Positions 11,691 through 24,086 of a stretch of 64,000 nucleotides of DNA are shown here, in pieces. The notes below the pieces were generated by a model, which saw only the letters and a program-made list of their open reading frames with translations, was not told where the DNA came from and made no database searches. Position 1 is the stretch's first letter. Each line of letters starts with the position of its first letter. Origin of the DNA: Terebella lapidaria (Eukaryota > Annelida > Polychaeta > Terebellida > Terebellidae); contig OX424560.1 in the NCBI GenBank assembly GCA_949152475.1, positions 43,912,719-43,976,718 of the forward strand. Direction: 5' to 3'. Made by a program: the position numbers and the translations under genes.

Positions 11691-12469
11691 GAAAAGCTAT
11701 TGTGTTCAGTAATAGACTTAACTAGCAAGAAATAATGTTAACTTATTTGGTCACAGCCATAAAATCTCTACTGGACAAAGCCTTCACTTTGTTGAGCCCA
11801 ATAATAAATATTTCTTGTCTTAACTATTTTCATTTTGGTCAATAATAGACTTAACATGTAAACATAGCACCAAGGGTGCTGTAGCTTACCAGCAATCATG
11901 TGAATTGCATAGAATACTGAATACATATAAATTGTTACACTGATGTTAAAATCAATATGTTAAAACATCTTCGTAAATGTTGATAGAAACACATTTTCTG
12001 TATGAACTATAATACGAAATCAATTTACATCTTGAAAGATTTTTTTTGCTAATGAAAAATTTTCACAGATAGTCGATTCAAAGGCAACAAAACTTATACA
12101 CATCACAAATGTACATAAGGAAAATAATCTTATACATGATTTTGAGGACAACTGTCTGAATAGATTTCGATAAAATGACCACCAAAAGCAAAATTCATCG
12201 TTTTTTCGACAAAAAAAGTCGTTTTGTTTGACCTTTCAAGGTCATTGAAGGTCAAATTCAAGGTCACCACTCAAACCGCAATATATAATTTCCCATTTGA
12301 ATGTGCCAATACTTAGGCTCTATCTTGAAGTGTTCTATGAGATTACTCTGCATATCTCCCATTATGAAGGAAAAATTGGGTGAAATTTTTTTTTGCTGGA
12401 AATGGCTCAAAACGAATAGTGACTTGATTTGGGACAAAAAAAAATTTTTTTTGCCGACTCGTCAAAAAA
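11691..12469 (+). mobile_element. Mosaic of HINE fragments (family 2 start, family 1 tail)
   Basis: At about 11866 a family 2 5' end appears: the AGCACC/GGTGCT hairpin, then TAGCTTACCAGC. From about 12060 the sequence is a diverged family 1 tail (attcaaaggcaacaaaac, ttatacacatcacaa), then a single AAGGTCA-bearing core unit and A/T-rich runs up to the next insertion at 12470. No intact element here. Confidence 0.6.
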
Positions 12470-14000
12470 TTAGGCCAAGGGCCAAAGATAGGTTACCGAA
12501 CAATGTTTAATATTTTAGATGTTAGCCAGGTCACTGGTTAAATTCAAGGTGAAGAGAATATTCAGCATATATCATATTACGCATATATCATGTCCACAAG
12601 TGATTGCTAAGCTGTAAATTCAATAATCAGAGAGATATTAGCAATTTTGTGTTGTGGCCTTGAAAATGAAGGCAGAGGTCAAATTCAAGGTCATCAAAAT
12701 ATTCAGTGTATATCATGTTCTATATGTCCACAATTGATTCCCAAGCTATGCAGTCAATAGAGGAGCAAAATAAGAGCCAGTTTGTCCTTGGACCTTGGAA
12801 ATGAGGTCGGAGGTCAAATTCAAGGTCACGAGAATATTCAGCATATATCATTTCCTATATGTCCACAATTGATTCCTAAGCTGTAAAATCGATAATAAGT
12901 GAGATATTAACCATTTCGTCCTGTGACCTTGAAAATGAGGTCAAAGGTCAAATTCAAGGTCATTTTGCCATTTAGCCATTTTGTGCTCTTGACCTTGAAA
13001 ATGAGGTCAGAGGTCAAATTCAAGGTCATGACAATATTCAGAATATATCATTTCCTATATGTCCACAATTGGTTCCTAAGCTGTAAAATCGATAATAAGT
13101 GAGATATTAGCCATTTTGTCCTGTGACCTTGAAAATGAAGTCAAAGGTCAAATCAAGGTCATGACAATAATCTGCATATATCATTTCCTATATGTTCATA
13201 ACTGATTCCTGAACTGTAAAGTCGAAAACAAGCGAGATATTAGCCATTTTGTCCTGTGACCTTGAAAATGAGGTCAAAGGTCAAATTCAAGGTCATCAGA
13301 ATATTCAGCATACATCATTTCCTATATCTCCACAATTGATTCCTAAGCTGTAAAGTTGATAATAAGCGAGATATAAGCCATTTTGTTCTCTGATCTTGAA
13401 AATGAGGTCAGAGGTCAAATTCAAGGTCACGAGAATATTCAGCATATATCATTTCCTATATGTCCACAATTGATTCCTAATATCTAATCTCAATATTAGG
13501 TGAGATATTAGGCATAATGTGTCCCATTATAAAGCATAGGAGAATTTAACATGGGAAAGTCCCTTTCGGGACTCGTCGACAACCCATGAAAATGGCCGCC
13601 ACACGCAGACCGGCGATTCAGGGGCAACGAAACTTATACACATCATATTAGCCATTTTGTGCTCTGACCTTGAAAATCAGAACAAGGGTCAAATTCAAGG
13701 TCATGACAATATTCAGAATATAACATTTCCTAAAGGTTCATATTTGATTCCTAAGCTATAAAGTCGATACTAAGCGAGATATTAGCCATTTTGTGCTCTT
13801 GACCTTGAAAATGATGTCAAAGATCAAATTCAAGGTCACGACAATATTCAGCATATATCATTTCCTATATGTCCACAATTGATTCCTAGTCTCTAATCTC
13901 AATATTAGGTGAGATATTAGGCATAATGTGTCCCATTATAAAGCATAGGAGACTTTAACATGGGAAAGTCCCATTCGAAACTCGTCGACAACCCATGAAA
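12470..14000 (+). mobile_element. HINE/pearl-like element, family 1 (TTAGGCC subtype), 3' truncated
   Basis: Starts TTAGGCCAAGGGCCAA, then GGTTACCGAAC. It carries about nine 134-bp units in two blocks separated by tail sequence at about 13500-13645. It is interrupted at 14001 by another 5' end. The subtype's first units (ttaatattttagatgttag, ccaggtcactggtt) recur at 20891, 43385 and 48126. Confidence 0.7.
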
Positions 14001-15170
14001 TTAGCCCAAGGGCTGAAATAGGTTACCGGACAATTTTCACATGTGACCTTGAGATTTAGCACTCAAGGTCATCTGAGGTCAAGTTCAAGGTCACCAAAAG
14101 TTGTGCCGTATATGACTTCCTATATGCTCATAATACAAACTTAAGCTCTATGATCAAGCGTTTTCACTCCAGAGGCCAATTTGTGGATTTCAGGCCATTT
14201 TGGAATGGCCGATTTGACCTTTCAAGGTCTTCAAAGGTCGATTTCAAGGTCACCAATAGTTGCGCCATATATGACTTCCTATATGCTCATAATACAAACC
14301 TAAGCTCTATGATCAAGCGTTTTCACTCCAGAGGCCAATTTGTGGATTTCAGGCCATTTTGGAATGGCCGCTTTGACCTTTCAAGGTCATCAAAGGTCAA
14401 ATTCAAGGTCACCAATAGTTGCGCCATATATGACTTCCTATATGCTCATAATACAAACCTAAGCTCTATGATCAAGCGTTTTCACTCCAGAGGCCAATTT
14501 GTGGATTTCAGGCCATTTTGGAATGGCAGTTTTGACCTTTCATGTTCATCAAAGGTCAAATTCAAGGTCACCAAAAGTTGCGCCATATATGACTTCCTAT
14601 ATGCTCATAATACAAACCTAAGCTCTATGATCAAGCGTTTTGTGGATTTAGGCCATATTGGAATGGCCATTTTGACCTTTCAAGGTCATCGAAGGTCAAA
14701 TTCAAGGTCAACACACAAATCACCATATATGACTTCCCATTTGAAAGTGCCATTATCTAAGCTCTATCTTCAAGCGTTCTGGGTGAACTCAGACAGCAGC
14801 CCCCATTATGAAGAAAAAAATTGGCGAAAATTTTCTAAGTCCGAAAATTTTTTCAAAGGGGCAAAAAAAAAAAATTTTTTTTTTTTGCCTAGAAATGGCC
14901 CAAAATGGATAGTAACGCAATTTCACCGACCCATCGAAAATTTCAAAATGGCCGCCACACGCAGACCAGCGATTCAAGGGCAACGAAACTTATACACATT
15001 ATGAAGGACATAATAAGGCATCCTTGTGCAAAAAAAGAAAAAAAGTTACGGGACAGATTTTGAGAAAATGGCCGCCAAAGTCCAAAATTGGCCGATTTTC
15101 GACGAAAACGACCGCAATTTTGAAAATATTGCGAAAATCAAAAAACTAAAAAATACCTCCTTCTCGAATT
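14001..15170 (+). mobile_element. HINE fragment with a 159-bp core array
   Basis: Starts TTAGCCCAAGGGCTG, then GGTTACCGGAC. About four core units of exactly 159 bp follow ('tgatcaagcg' at 14151, 14310 and 14469). Each has CAAGGTCATCAAAGGTCA and TCAAGGTCACC plus ctcataatacaaacctaagc. A family 1-type tail begins at about 14945. Because 159 is 53 codons, a long open frame (14150-15004) runs through the array by chance. The end is fused at about 15174 to another core array. Confidence 0.75.
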
Positions 15171-15173
15171 ATT

Positions 15174-16780
15174 TTTGTGTAGATATTAGCCTTCTGTCCA
15201 GTGACCTTGAAAATAATTTTTCAACAAATATATCACTTCTAGTATGTCCACAATAAATTCCTCAGCTGTAAAATCGATAATAAGTGAGATATTAGCCATT
15301 CTGTGATCGGTGATGTGACCTAGAAAATGAGGTCAAAGTTCAAGTTCATGAAAAGATTCAGTATATATCATTCCTCTATATTTGCAATTGATTCCTAAGC
15401 TGTAAAGATGATAATAAGCGACATATTAGCCATTTTGTTCTGACCTTGAAAATTGGATCACAGGTCAAATTCTAGATTACCAAAATATTCAGCATACATC
15501 ATTTCCTATATGTTCACTATGGAACCCTCAGCTGTGAATTTGATAATAAGATAGATATAAACCATTTTGTATTCTGACCTTGAAAATAAAATGACTGGCC
15601 TTGAAATTTAGGTCAAAGGTCAAATTCAAGGTCATGAGAATATTCAGAATATATAATTTCCTATATGTTCACAATTGATTCCTAAGCTGTAAAGTTGATA
15701 ATAAGCAAGATATTAGTCATTTTGTCCTGTTGACCTTGAAAATGAGGTCAAAAGTCAAATTCAAGGTCACTAGAATATTCAGCATATATCATTTCCTATA
15801 TGTTCACAATTGATTCATAAGGCGTAAAGTCACTAATAAGCAAGATATTGGCCATTTTGTCCTGTGACCTTGAAAATGAGGTCAAAGGTCAAATTCAAGG
15901 TCACAAAAATATTCAGCATATATCATTTCCTATATGTTCACAATTGATTCCTAAGCTGTAAAGTCGATAATAAGCAAGATATTAGCAATTTTGTCCTGTG
16001 ACCTTGGAAATGAGGTCAAGGTCAAATTCGAGGTCACGAGAAAATTCAGCATATATCATTTCCTATATGTTCACAATGTATTCCTAAGCTGTAAAGTCGA
16101 TAATAAGCGAGATATTAGCCATTTTGTTCTGTGACCTTGAAAATGAGGTCAAAGGTCAAATTCAAGGTCACGACATATTCAGCATATATCATTTCCTATA
16201 TGTCCACAATTGATTCCTAGTCTCTAATCTCAATATTAAGTGAGATATTAGGCTTAATGTGTCCCATTATAAAGCATAGGAGAATTTAACATGGGAAAGT
16301 CCCATTTGGGCAGAGTTTGGGCCCAAAATGGCCCACTTCGAGGGATTCAAGGGCAACGAAATTTATACATGTCACAGAGGTACATATGAGGAGTGTTATG
16401 CATGAATAAGAAAAAAAGTTACTGAACAGATTTTGAGAAAACGACAGCCAAAGTCCAAAATTGGCCATTTTTCGACGAAAACGGCCACCTTTTTGAAATA
16501 ATTGCGAAAATCAAAAAACTAAAAAATACGTCCCTCTCGAAATATTTTTAGGCATTTTTGTGCAAAATTTCAGAAAGATTCGATCGTAAACTTTAAAGAT
16601 AAAAATGTAGACGGACGACGACGGACGACGACGACGGACGACGGACGCAACGCCACGGCAATAGGTTATCGGACCAAAGGTCCGGTAACCTAAAAATGTG
16701 AACGCCGACGCCGGACGCCGGACGCCACACGCAACGCCATGCCAATAGGTTATCGGACCATAGGTCCGGTAACCCAAAAA
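15174..16780 (+). mobile_element. HINE/pearl-like element, family 1, 5' hairpin lost, 3' end duplicated
   Basis: Eight 134-bp units, beginning with the diverged set also found at 41895 and 53395 (tagatattagcc, gatcggtgatgtgacctag). Then the standard tail, a GAC/GACGG microsatellite and the 3' hairpin (about 16660-16694). A second copy of the microsatellite-plus-hairpin module follows at once, ending at about 16775. The 5' end joins the tail of the preceding element without TTAGCCC. Confidence 0.75.
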
Positions 16781-18742
16781 GCTACTGAACAGATTTTGAG
16801 AAAATGGCCGCCAAAGTCCAAAATTGGCCAATTTTTGACGAAAACGACAAATTCAAAATGGCCGCCACACGCAGACCGGCGATTCAAGGGCAACGAAACT
16901 TATACACATCATGGAGGACATAATAAGGCATCCTTGTGCAAAAAAAAATTAGCCCAATGGGCTAGAAAGGTTACCGGAGAAATATACAGAGTTAAGCCGA
17001 GAAAGTTGAAGGTCAAATTCAAGGTGACCACTGAAATCGCCACATCTCTAACCTTGAAAATGGGATCAAAGGTTAAATTCTAGATCACCAAACTATTCAG
17101 CATACATCATTTCCTATATGTTCACTATGGACCCCTAAGCTGTAAATTTGATAATAAGCGAGATATAAGCCATTTTGTAATCTGACTTTGAAAATAAAAT
17201 GACTGACCTTGAAATTTAGGACAAAGGTCAAACTCAATATCATTAAAATATTCAGAATATCTCATTTCCTATATGTTCACAATTGATTCCTAAGCTGTAA
17301 AGTCAATAATAAGCGAGATATTAGCAATTTTGTCCTGTGACCTTGGAAATGAGGTCAAAGGTCAAATTCAAGGTCATGAGAATTTTCAGCATATATCATT
17401 TCCTATATGTTCACAATTGATTCCTAAGCTGTAAAGTCGCTAATAAGCAAGATATTGGCCATTTTGTCCTGTGACCTTGAAAATGAGGTCAAAGGTCAAA
17501 TTCAAGGTCACGAGAATATTCAGCATATATCATTTCCTATATGTTCACAATTGATTCCTAAGCTGTAAAGTCGATAATAAGCGAGATATTAGCAATTTTG
17601 TCCTGTGACCTTGGAAATGAGGTCAAAGGTCAAATTCAATGTCACGAAAATATTCAGCATATATCCTTTCCTATATGTTCACAATTGATTCCTAAGCTGT
17701 AAAGTCGATAATAAGCAAGATATTAGCCATTTTGTGCTCTTGACCTTGAAAGTGAGGTCAGAGGTCAAATTCAGGTCGTGAGGATATTCAGCATATATCA
17801 TTTCCTATATGTCCACAATTGATTCCTAGTCTCTAATATCAAGATTAAATGAGATATAAGGCTTAATGTGTCCCATTATAAAGCATAGAAGAATTTAACA
17901 TGGGAAAGTCCCATTTGGGCCGAGTTTGGGCCCAAATGGCCCACTTCGAGCGATTCAAGGGCAACGAAATTTATACATGTCACAGGGGTACATATGAGAA
18001 GTGTTGTGAATCAATAAGAAAAAAAGTTACTGAACAGATTTTGAGAAAACGACCATCAAAGTCCAAAATTGGCCATTTTTCGACGAAAACGACCGCCATT
18101 TTGAAAAAAATGCGAAAATCAAAAAACTAAAAAATACCTCCCTCTCGAAATATTTTCAGGCATTTTTTGTGCAAAATTTCAGAAAAATTTGATCGTAAAC
18201 TTTAAAGATAAAATTGTTTACGGACAGACGGACGGACGACGGACGCAACGTAATGGCAATAGGTTATCGGACCATAGGTCCGGTAACCTAAAAAGTTACT
18301 GAACAGATTTTGAGAAAATGGCCGCCAAAGCCCAAAATTGACCGATTTTTGACGAAAACGACAAATTCAAAATGGCCGCCACACGCAGACCAGCGAATCA
18401 AGGGCAACGAAACTAATACACATTATGAAGGGCATAATAAGGCATCCTTGTGCAAAAAAAGAAAAAAAGTTACTGAACAGATTTTGAGAAAATGGCCGCC
18501 AAAGTCCAAAATTGGCCGATTTTCGACGAAAACGGCCGCCATTTTGAAAATATTGTGAAAATCAAAAAACTAAAAAATACCTCCTTCTTGAATTATTTTT
18601 GTGCATTTTTGTGCAAAATTTCAAAAAGATTGGTCCGTAAACAAAAAAGATAAAAATGTGAACGCCGACGCCGACGCCGACACCGGACGCCGGACGCAAC
18701 GCCATGCCAATAGGTTATCGGACCATAGGTCCGGTAACCTAA
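16781..18742 (+). mobile_element. HINE tail copy interrupted by a complete nested element
   Basis: A tail fragment (ctactgaacagattttgag, ggccgccacacgcagac, gcatccttgtgc) is interrupted in its A-run at 16949 and resumes at 18287 with aaaagttactgaacag. It ends with a GACGCC microsatellite and the 3' hairpin at about 18715-18739. The match of the two halves defines the nested insertion precisely. Confidence 0.75.
16949..18286 (+). mobile_element. Complete nested HINE/pearl-like element (TTAGCCCAATGGGCTAG subtype)
   Basis: 1.34 kb with both ends. The 5' hairpin is TTAGCCCAATGGGCTA, then GGTTACCGGAG. About six 134-bp units, the conserved tail, a GACGG microsatellite (about 18215-18245), and a 3' hairpin with arms GGTTATCGGACC and GGTCCGGTAACC follow. 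Same subtype as the elements starting at 4494 and 50216 (acagagttaagccgagaaag). Confidence 0.82.
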
Positions 18743-18827
18743 AAATGGCCGCCACACGCAGACCGGCGATTCAGGGGCAACGAAACTTATACACATCACA
18801 GGGGTATATGAGGGGAATCTTTTGAAA

Positions 18828-20890
18828 CTAGACGTCAAGGCCTAAAGATGCCTTGGAGGCATTTCGGTGTTAAGACTAATTTATAATATTTATAACATGT
18901 TTACCATAGGCTCTACGACACACTGTTTCAAAGATATCGACGAAAACGGAAAAAGCAGACTTGGCAGAAAAATTCAAGGTCAAGGTCAAAGTTCATCCTT
19001 AATACCCATCAGACATGTTTGTCTAGGGCAACGAGTCCGAAAATAACGTCCGTTTCGTTCTACGACACACCGTTTCCAAGATATCGACGAAAACGAAAAA
19101 TGCCGAATCAGCGAAAAAATTCAAGGTCAAGGTCAAAGTTCATCCATATTACCCCTTAGACATGTTTGTCTAGTGCCACGAGTTTGAAAATAACGTCCGT
19201 TTTGCTCTACGACGCACCATTTCCGAGATATTGACGAACACGAAAAATGCCGACTCAGCGAAAATTTTTTAGGTCAAGTTCAAAGTTCATCCATGGTACC
19301 CCTTAGACATGTTTGTCTAGTGCCACGAGTGCGAAAATAACATCCGTTTCGCTCTACGACGCACCGTTTCCGAGATATAGACGAAAACGAAAAATGCTGA
19401 CTCGGCAGAAAAATTCAAGGTCAAGATCAAAGTTCATCCATAATACCCCTTAGACATATTTGTCTAGTGCCACGAGTCCGAAAATAAATGTCCGTTTCGC
19501 TCTACGACGCACCATTTCCGAGATATTGACGAAAACGAAAAATGCCGACTCGGCGGAAAAATTCAAGGTCAAGGTCAAAGGTCATCCTTAATACCCCTTA
19601 GACATGTTTGTCTAGTGCCATGAGTCCGAAAATAATGTCCGTTTCACTGTACGAGGCACCGTTTCCGAGATATCGACGAAAACGAAAAATGCCGACTCGG
19701 CGAACAAATTTTAGGTCAAGGTCAAAGTTCATCCATAATACCCCTTAGACATGTTTGTCTAGTGCCACGAGTCCGAAAATAACGTTCATTTCGCTCTACG
19801 ACGCACCGTTTCGGATATATCGATGAAAACGAAGAATGCTGACTCGGTAGAAAAATTCAAAGTCAAGGTCAAAGGTCATCCTCAATACCCCTAAGACATG
19901 TATGTCTAGGGCGACGAGTCCGAAAATAACATCCGTTTCGCTGTACGACGCACCGTTTCTGAGATATCGCGAAAACGAAAAATGCCGACTCTGCGAAAAA
20001 ATTTTAGGTCAAGGTCAAAGTTCATCCATAATACCCCTTAGACATGTTTGTCTAGTGCCACGAGTCCGAAAATAACGTTCATTTCGCTCTACGACGCACC
20101 GTTTCGGATATATCGATGAAAACGAAGAATGCTGACTCGGCGGAAAAATTCAAGGTCAAGGTCAAAGGTCATCCTCAATACCCCTTAGACATGTATGTCT
20201 AGGGCGACGAGTCCAAAAATAACATCCGTTTCGCTGTACGACGCACCGTTTCTGAGATATCGCGAAAACGAAAAATGCCGACTCTGCGAAAAAATTTTAG
20301 GTCAAGGTCAGAGTTCATCCATAATACCCCTTAGACATGTATGTCTAGTGCCACGAGTCCGAGAATAACGTTCGTTTCGCTCTATGACGCACCGTTACGG
20401 AGATATCGACGAAAACGAAAAATGCTGACTCGGCAGGAAAATTCAAGGTCAAGGTCAAAGGTCATCCTTAATACTCCTTAGACATGTTTGTCTATAGGCG
20501 ACAAGTCCGAAAATAACGTCCGTTTCGCTCTACGACGCACCGTTTCCAAGATATGCAGGAAACCTCAAGGATGACTGGGCGAAAACTCTTCCGACCACTA
20601 GGTCAAAGGTCGTTTGACGGACTGATCCCAAAATCGATAGGGTTCTTCCCTGTTGATATATGAACCTCCATGCAAAGTTAGCCATTGCCTACAAACTTTT
20701 TGAGTTATCGTGCGGAAACAAAGTCCAAAAAACGACATTGATTTCATCCTCACGGACCTTGGATCTGGCTGAAAAACAATAGGGTTCTTCCACATAATAT
20801 GTCTGACCAATGCTGAAAATTTGGCGAAGATACATCGAGACAAACTAAAGTTATCGGTCGGAAACCAAAACGGCAGAAAAAAAAAAAAAA
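18828..20890 (+). mobile_element. HINE-like element, family 3 (CTAGACGTC), 147-bp core
   Basis: Starts CTAGACGTCAAGGCC, with an AAGGC/GCCTT hairpin, then GGCATTTCGG. About twelve units of 147-148 bp follow ('agacatg' at 19011, 19158, 19305, 19452, 19600). Each has tacgacgcaccgtttc, tgccgactcgg, AAGGTCAAGGTCAAAG and the inverted pair TAGACA/TGTCTA. A 3' region of about 330 bp (tgggttcttcc-type) is shared with 26698-29182. It is cut in the A-run at 20890 by the next element, and the 3' hairpin is missing. Confidence 0.78.
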
Positions 20891-22611
20891 TTAGGCCAAG
20901 GGCCAAAGATAGGTTACCGGACAATACATGTGTATATGTTTAATATTTTAGATGTTAGTCAGGTCACTGGTTAAATTCAAGGTCAAGAGAATATTCAGCA
21001 TGTATAATATTAAGCATATATCATGTGCACAGTTGATTGCTATGCTGTAAATTCAATAAACCGAGAGATATTAGTAATTTTGTCCTGTGGCCTTGAAAAT
21101 GAAGGCAAAGGTCAAATTGAAGGTCATCAGAATATTTGGCGTATAACATTTCCTATATGTCCTTCATTGATTCCCACACTATGAAGTCAATAAGTGATAT
21201 ATTAGCCATTTTGTTCTGTCACCTTGAAAATCAAGTCAAAGGAAACTTGAAAAAAAGGTCATTGATCAAGTCGAGGTCACGAGAATATTCAGCATATATC
21301 ATTTGGAGTTTGACCACTATTGATTCCTAAGCTGTAAAGTTGATAATAAGTGATATATTAGTCATTTTGTCCTGTGCCCTTGAAATTTAGGTCAAAGGTC
21401 AAATTGAAGGTCATGAGAATAATCTGTATATATAATTTCCTATATGTTCATGATTGATTCCTAAGCCGTAAAGTCGATAAGAAGCGAGATATTAGCCATT
21501 TTGTCCTCATGGTCCTGTGACCTTGAAACTTCAGTCAAAGGTCAAATTCTAGGTCATGACAATATTCAGAATATAACATTTCCTATATGTTCACAATTGA
21601 TTCCTAAGCTGTAAAGTCAATAAGAAGCGAGAAAATAGCCATTTTGTGCTCTTGACCTTGAAAATGAGGTCAGAAGTCAAATTCAAGGTCACGAGAATAT
21701 TCAGCATATATAATTTCCTATATGTCCACAATTGATTCCTAAGCTATAAAATCGATAAAAAGTGAGACATTAGCCATTGTGTCCTGTGACCTTGAAAATG
21801 AGGCCGAAGGTCAAATTCAAGGTCATCAGAATATTCAGTTATATCATTTCCTAAATGTCCACAATTGATTCCTTAACTGTAGAGTCGATAATAAGCGAGA
21901 TATAAGCCATTTTGTGCTCTGACCTTGAAAATGAGGTCAGAGGTCAAATTCAAGGTCACGAGAATATTCAGCATATATTATTTCCTATATGTCCACAATT
22001 GATTCCTAAGCTGTAGAGTCGATAATAAGCGAGATATAAGCCATTTTGTGCTCTGACCTTGAAACTGAGGTCAGAGGTCAAATTCAAGTTCACGAGAATA
22101 TTCAGCATATATCATTTCCTATATGTCCACAATTGATTCCTAGTCTCTAATCTCAATATCAAGTGAGATATTAGGCATAATGTGTCCCATTATAAAGCAT
22201 AGGAGAATTTAACATGGGAAAGTCCAATTTGGGCCGAGTTTGGGCCAAAATGGCCCACTTCGAGCGATTCAAGCGCAACGAAATTTATAGACATCATAGG
22301 AGTACATATGAGGAGTCTTATGTATCAAAAAGAAAAAAAGTTACTGAACAGATTTTGAGAAAATGGCCGCCAAAGTCCAAAATCAGGCATTTTTTCGCGA
22401 AAATGGCCGCCAAAAAAATGCGAAAATCAAAAAACTAAAAAATACCTCCTTCTTGAATTATTTTAAAGTATTTTTGTGTAAAATTTAAGAAAAATTCGCC
22501 CGTAAACAAAAAAGATAAAAATGTGGACGACGACGACGGACGACGACGACGACGAACGACGGACGCAACGCCATGCCAATAGGTTATCGGACCATAGGTC
22601 CGGTAACCTAA
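20891..22611 (+). mobile_element. HINE/pearl-like element, family 1 (TTAGGCC subtype), both ends present
   Basis: Starts TTAGGCCAAGGGCCAA, then GGTTACCGGAC. It has about nine 134-bp units, the tail, a GAC microsatellite (about 22523-22565), and a 3' hairpin with arms GGTTATCGGACC and GGTCCGGTAACC. Inserted in the A-run of the family 3 copy 18828-20890. The far side does not return to that copy (see the duplication at 22593-22782). Confidence 0.78.
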
Positions 22612-22782
22612 AAATGGCCGCCACACGCAGACCGGCGATTCAGGTGCAACGAAACTTATACACATCACAGGGGTATATGAGGGGAATCTTTTGAAACTAG
22701 ACGTCAAGGCCTAAAGATGCCTTGGAGGCATTTCGGTGTTAAGACTAATTTATAATATTTATAACATGTTTACCATAGGCTC
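22593..22782 (+). repeat. Second copy of the junction seen at 18725-18912
   Basis: About 190 bp (hairpin end, ggccgccacacgcagaccgg, the family 3 start CTAGACGTC to cataggctcta) is almost identical to 18725-18912, then diverges abruptly at 22783. This means either a tandem duplication of about 3.9 kb with later loss, or a template switch. Confidence 0.8.
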
Positions 22783-22796
22783 TATGGTGTCGGGAC

Positions 22797-24027
22797 AAAC
22801 CAAAACACCTTGTATAGGGTAAGTCTAAACAAACCCTGGTTTGTTTAGACTTACCCTATACAAGGTGCTGTATTTTGTTTAGACTTACCCTATACAAGGT
22901 GCTGTGGTTTGTTTAGACCTACCCTATACAAGGTGCTGTGGTTTGTTTAGACTTACCCTATACAAGGTGTTTTGGTTTGTTTAGACTTACCCTATACAAG
23001 GTGTTTTGGTTTGTTTAGACTTACCCTATACAAGGTGCTGTGGTTTGTTTAGACTTACCCTATACAAGGTGCTGTGGTTTGTTTAGACTTACCCTATACA
23101 AGGTGGTGTGGTTTGTTTAGACTTACCCTCTACAAGGTGGTTTGTTTAGACTTACCCTATACAAGGTGGTGTGGTTTGTTTGGACTTACCCTACACAAGG
23201 TGCTGTGGTTTGTTTAGACTTACCCTATACAAGGTGTTTTGGTTTGTTTGGACTTACCCTATACAAGGTGTTTTGGTTTGTTTAGACTGACCCTATACAA
23301 GGTGGTGTGGTTTGTTTGGACTTACCCTATACAAGGTGGTGTGGTTTGTTTAGACTTACCCTATACAAGGTGGTGTGGTTTGTTTAGACTTACCCTATAC
23401 AAGGTGGTGTGGTTTGTTTGGACTTACCCTATACAAGGTGCTGTGGTTTGTTTAGACTTACCCTATACAAGGTGGTGTGGTTTGTTTAGACTTACCCTAT
23501 ACAAGGTGGTGTGGTTTGTTTAGACTTACCCTATACAAGGTGGTGTGGTTTGTTTAGACTTACCCTATACAAGGTGGTGTGGTTTGCTTAGATTTACCCT
23601 ATACAAGGTGCTGTGGTTTGTTTGGACTTACCCTATACAAGGTGCTGTTGTTTGTTTGGACTTACCCTATACAAGGTGCTGTGGTTTGTTTAGACTTACC
23701 CTATACAAGGTGGTGTGGTTCGTTTGGACTTACCCTATACAAGGTGCTGTGGTTTGTTTAGACTTACGCTAAACAAGGTGCTGTGGTTTGTTTGGACTTA
23801 CCCTATACAAGGTGCTGTGGTTTGTTTAGACTTACGCTATACAGGGTGCTGTGGTATGTTTAGACTTACCCTATATAAGGTAATGTGGTTTGTTTGGACT
23901 TACCCTATACAAGGTGCTGTGGTTTGTTTAGACTTACCCTATACAAGGTGGTGTGGTTTGTTTGGACTTACCCTATACAAGGTGCTGTGGTTTGTTTGGA
24001 CTTACCCTATACAAGGTGCTGTGGTTT
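22797..24027. repeat. 34-bp minisatellite made of an exon end plus 5' splice site
   Basis: About 36 copies of a 34-bp unit. On the minus (gene) strand the unit is 22 bases equal to the end of exon 24006-24086 (AAACCACAGCACCTTGTATA then GG) plus 12 intron bases (GTAAGTCTAAAC). Almost every copy keeps a perfect 5' splice consensus. A/G variants (tagac/tggac) and ctg/gtg variants alternate. The distal end carries one inverted unit, forming a palindrome at 22806-22867. Open frames through the array are artefacts. Confidence 0.96.
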
Positions 24028-24086
24028 TGTGTATTTTCTGGCCCAGTTTACTCAAGGCCTTGGCATAAGTCATCTCCACCTCAGAT
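24006..24086 (-). CDS. NOSTRIN: F-BAR domain exon (NOSTRIN-like) beside the 34-bp minisatellite
   Basis: Minus-strand exon of 81 bp. The acceptor is GTTTTCAG/ATCTGAG. The leading A completes an AGA codon split from the exon at 58297-58382. The donor is ATAGG/GTAAGT, a perfect 5' splice consensus, with GG carried over to exon 3706-3768. It encodes SEVEMTYAKALSKLGQKIHK then TTAPCI. This is the hallmark end of the first F-BAR helix (human NOSTRIN: LEISYAKGLQKLASKLSK, from memory). Its last 22 bases and the first 12 intron bases are exactly the unit of the adjoining 34-bp minisatellite. Confidence 0.92.

Noticed and set aside
14150-15004. 284-codon open frame on the plus strand.
   Set aside because: The core repeat there is exactly 159 bp (53 codons), so one stop-free unit stays open through all copies. 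No domain, and the tail is HINE sequence.
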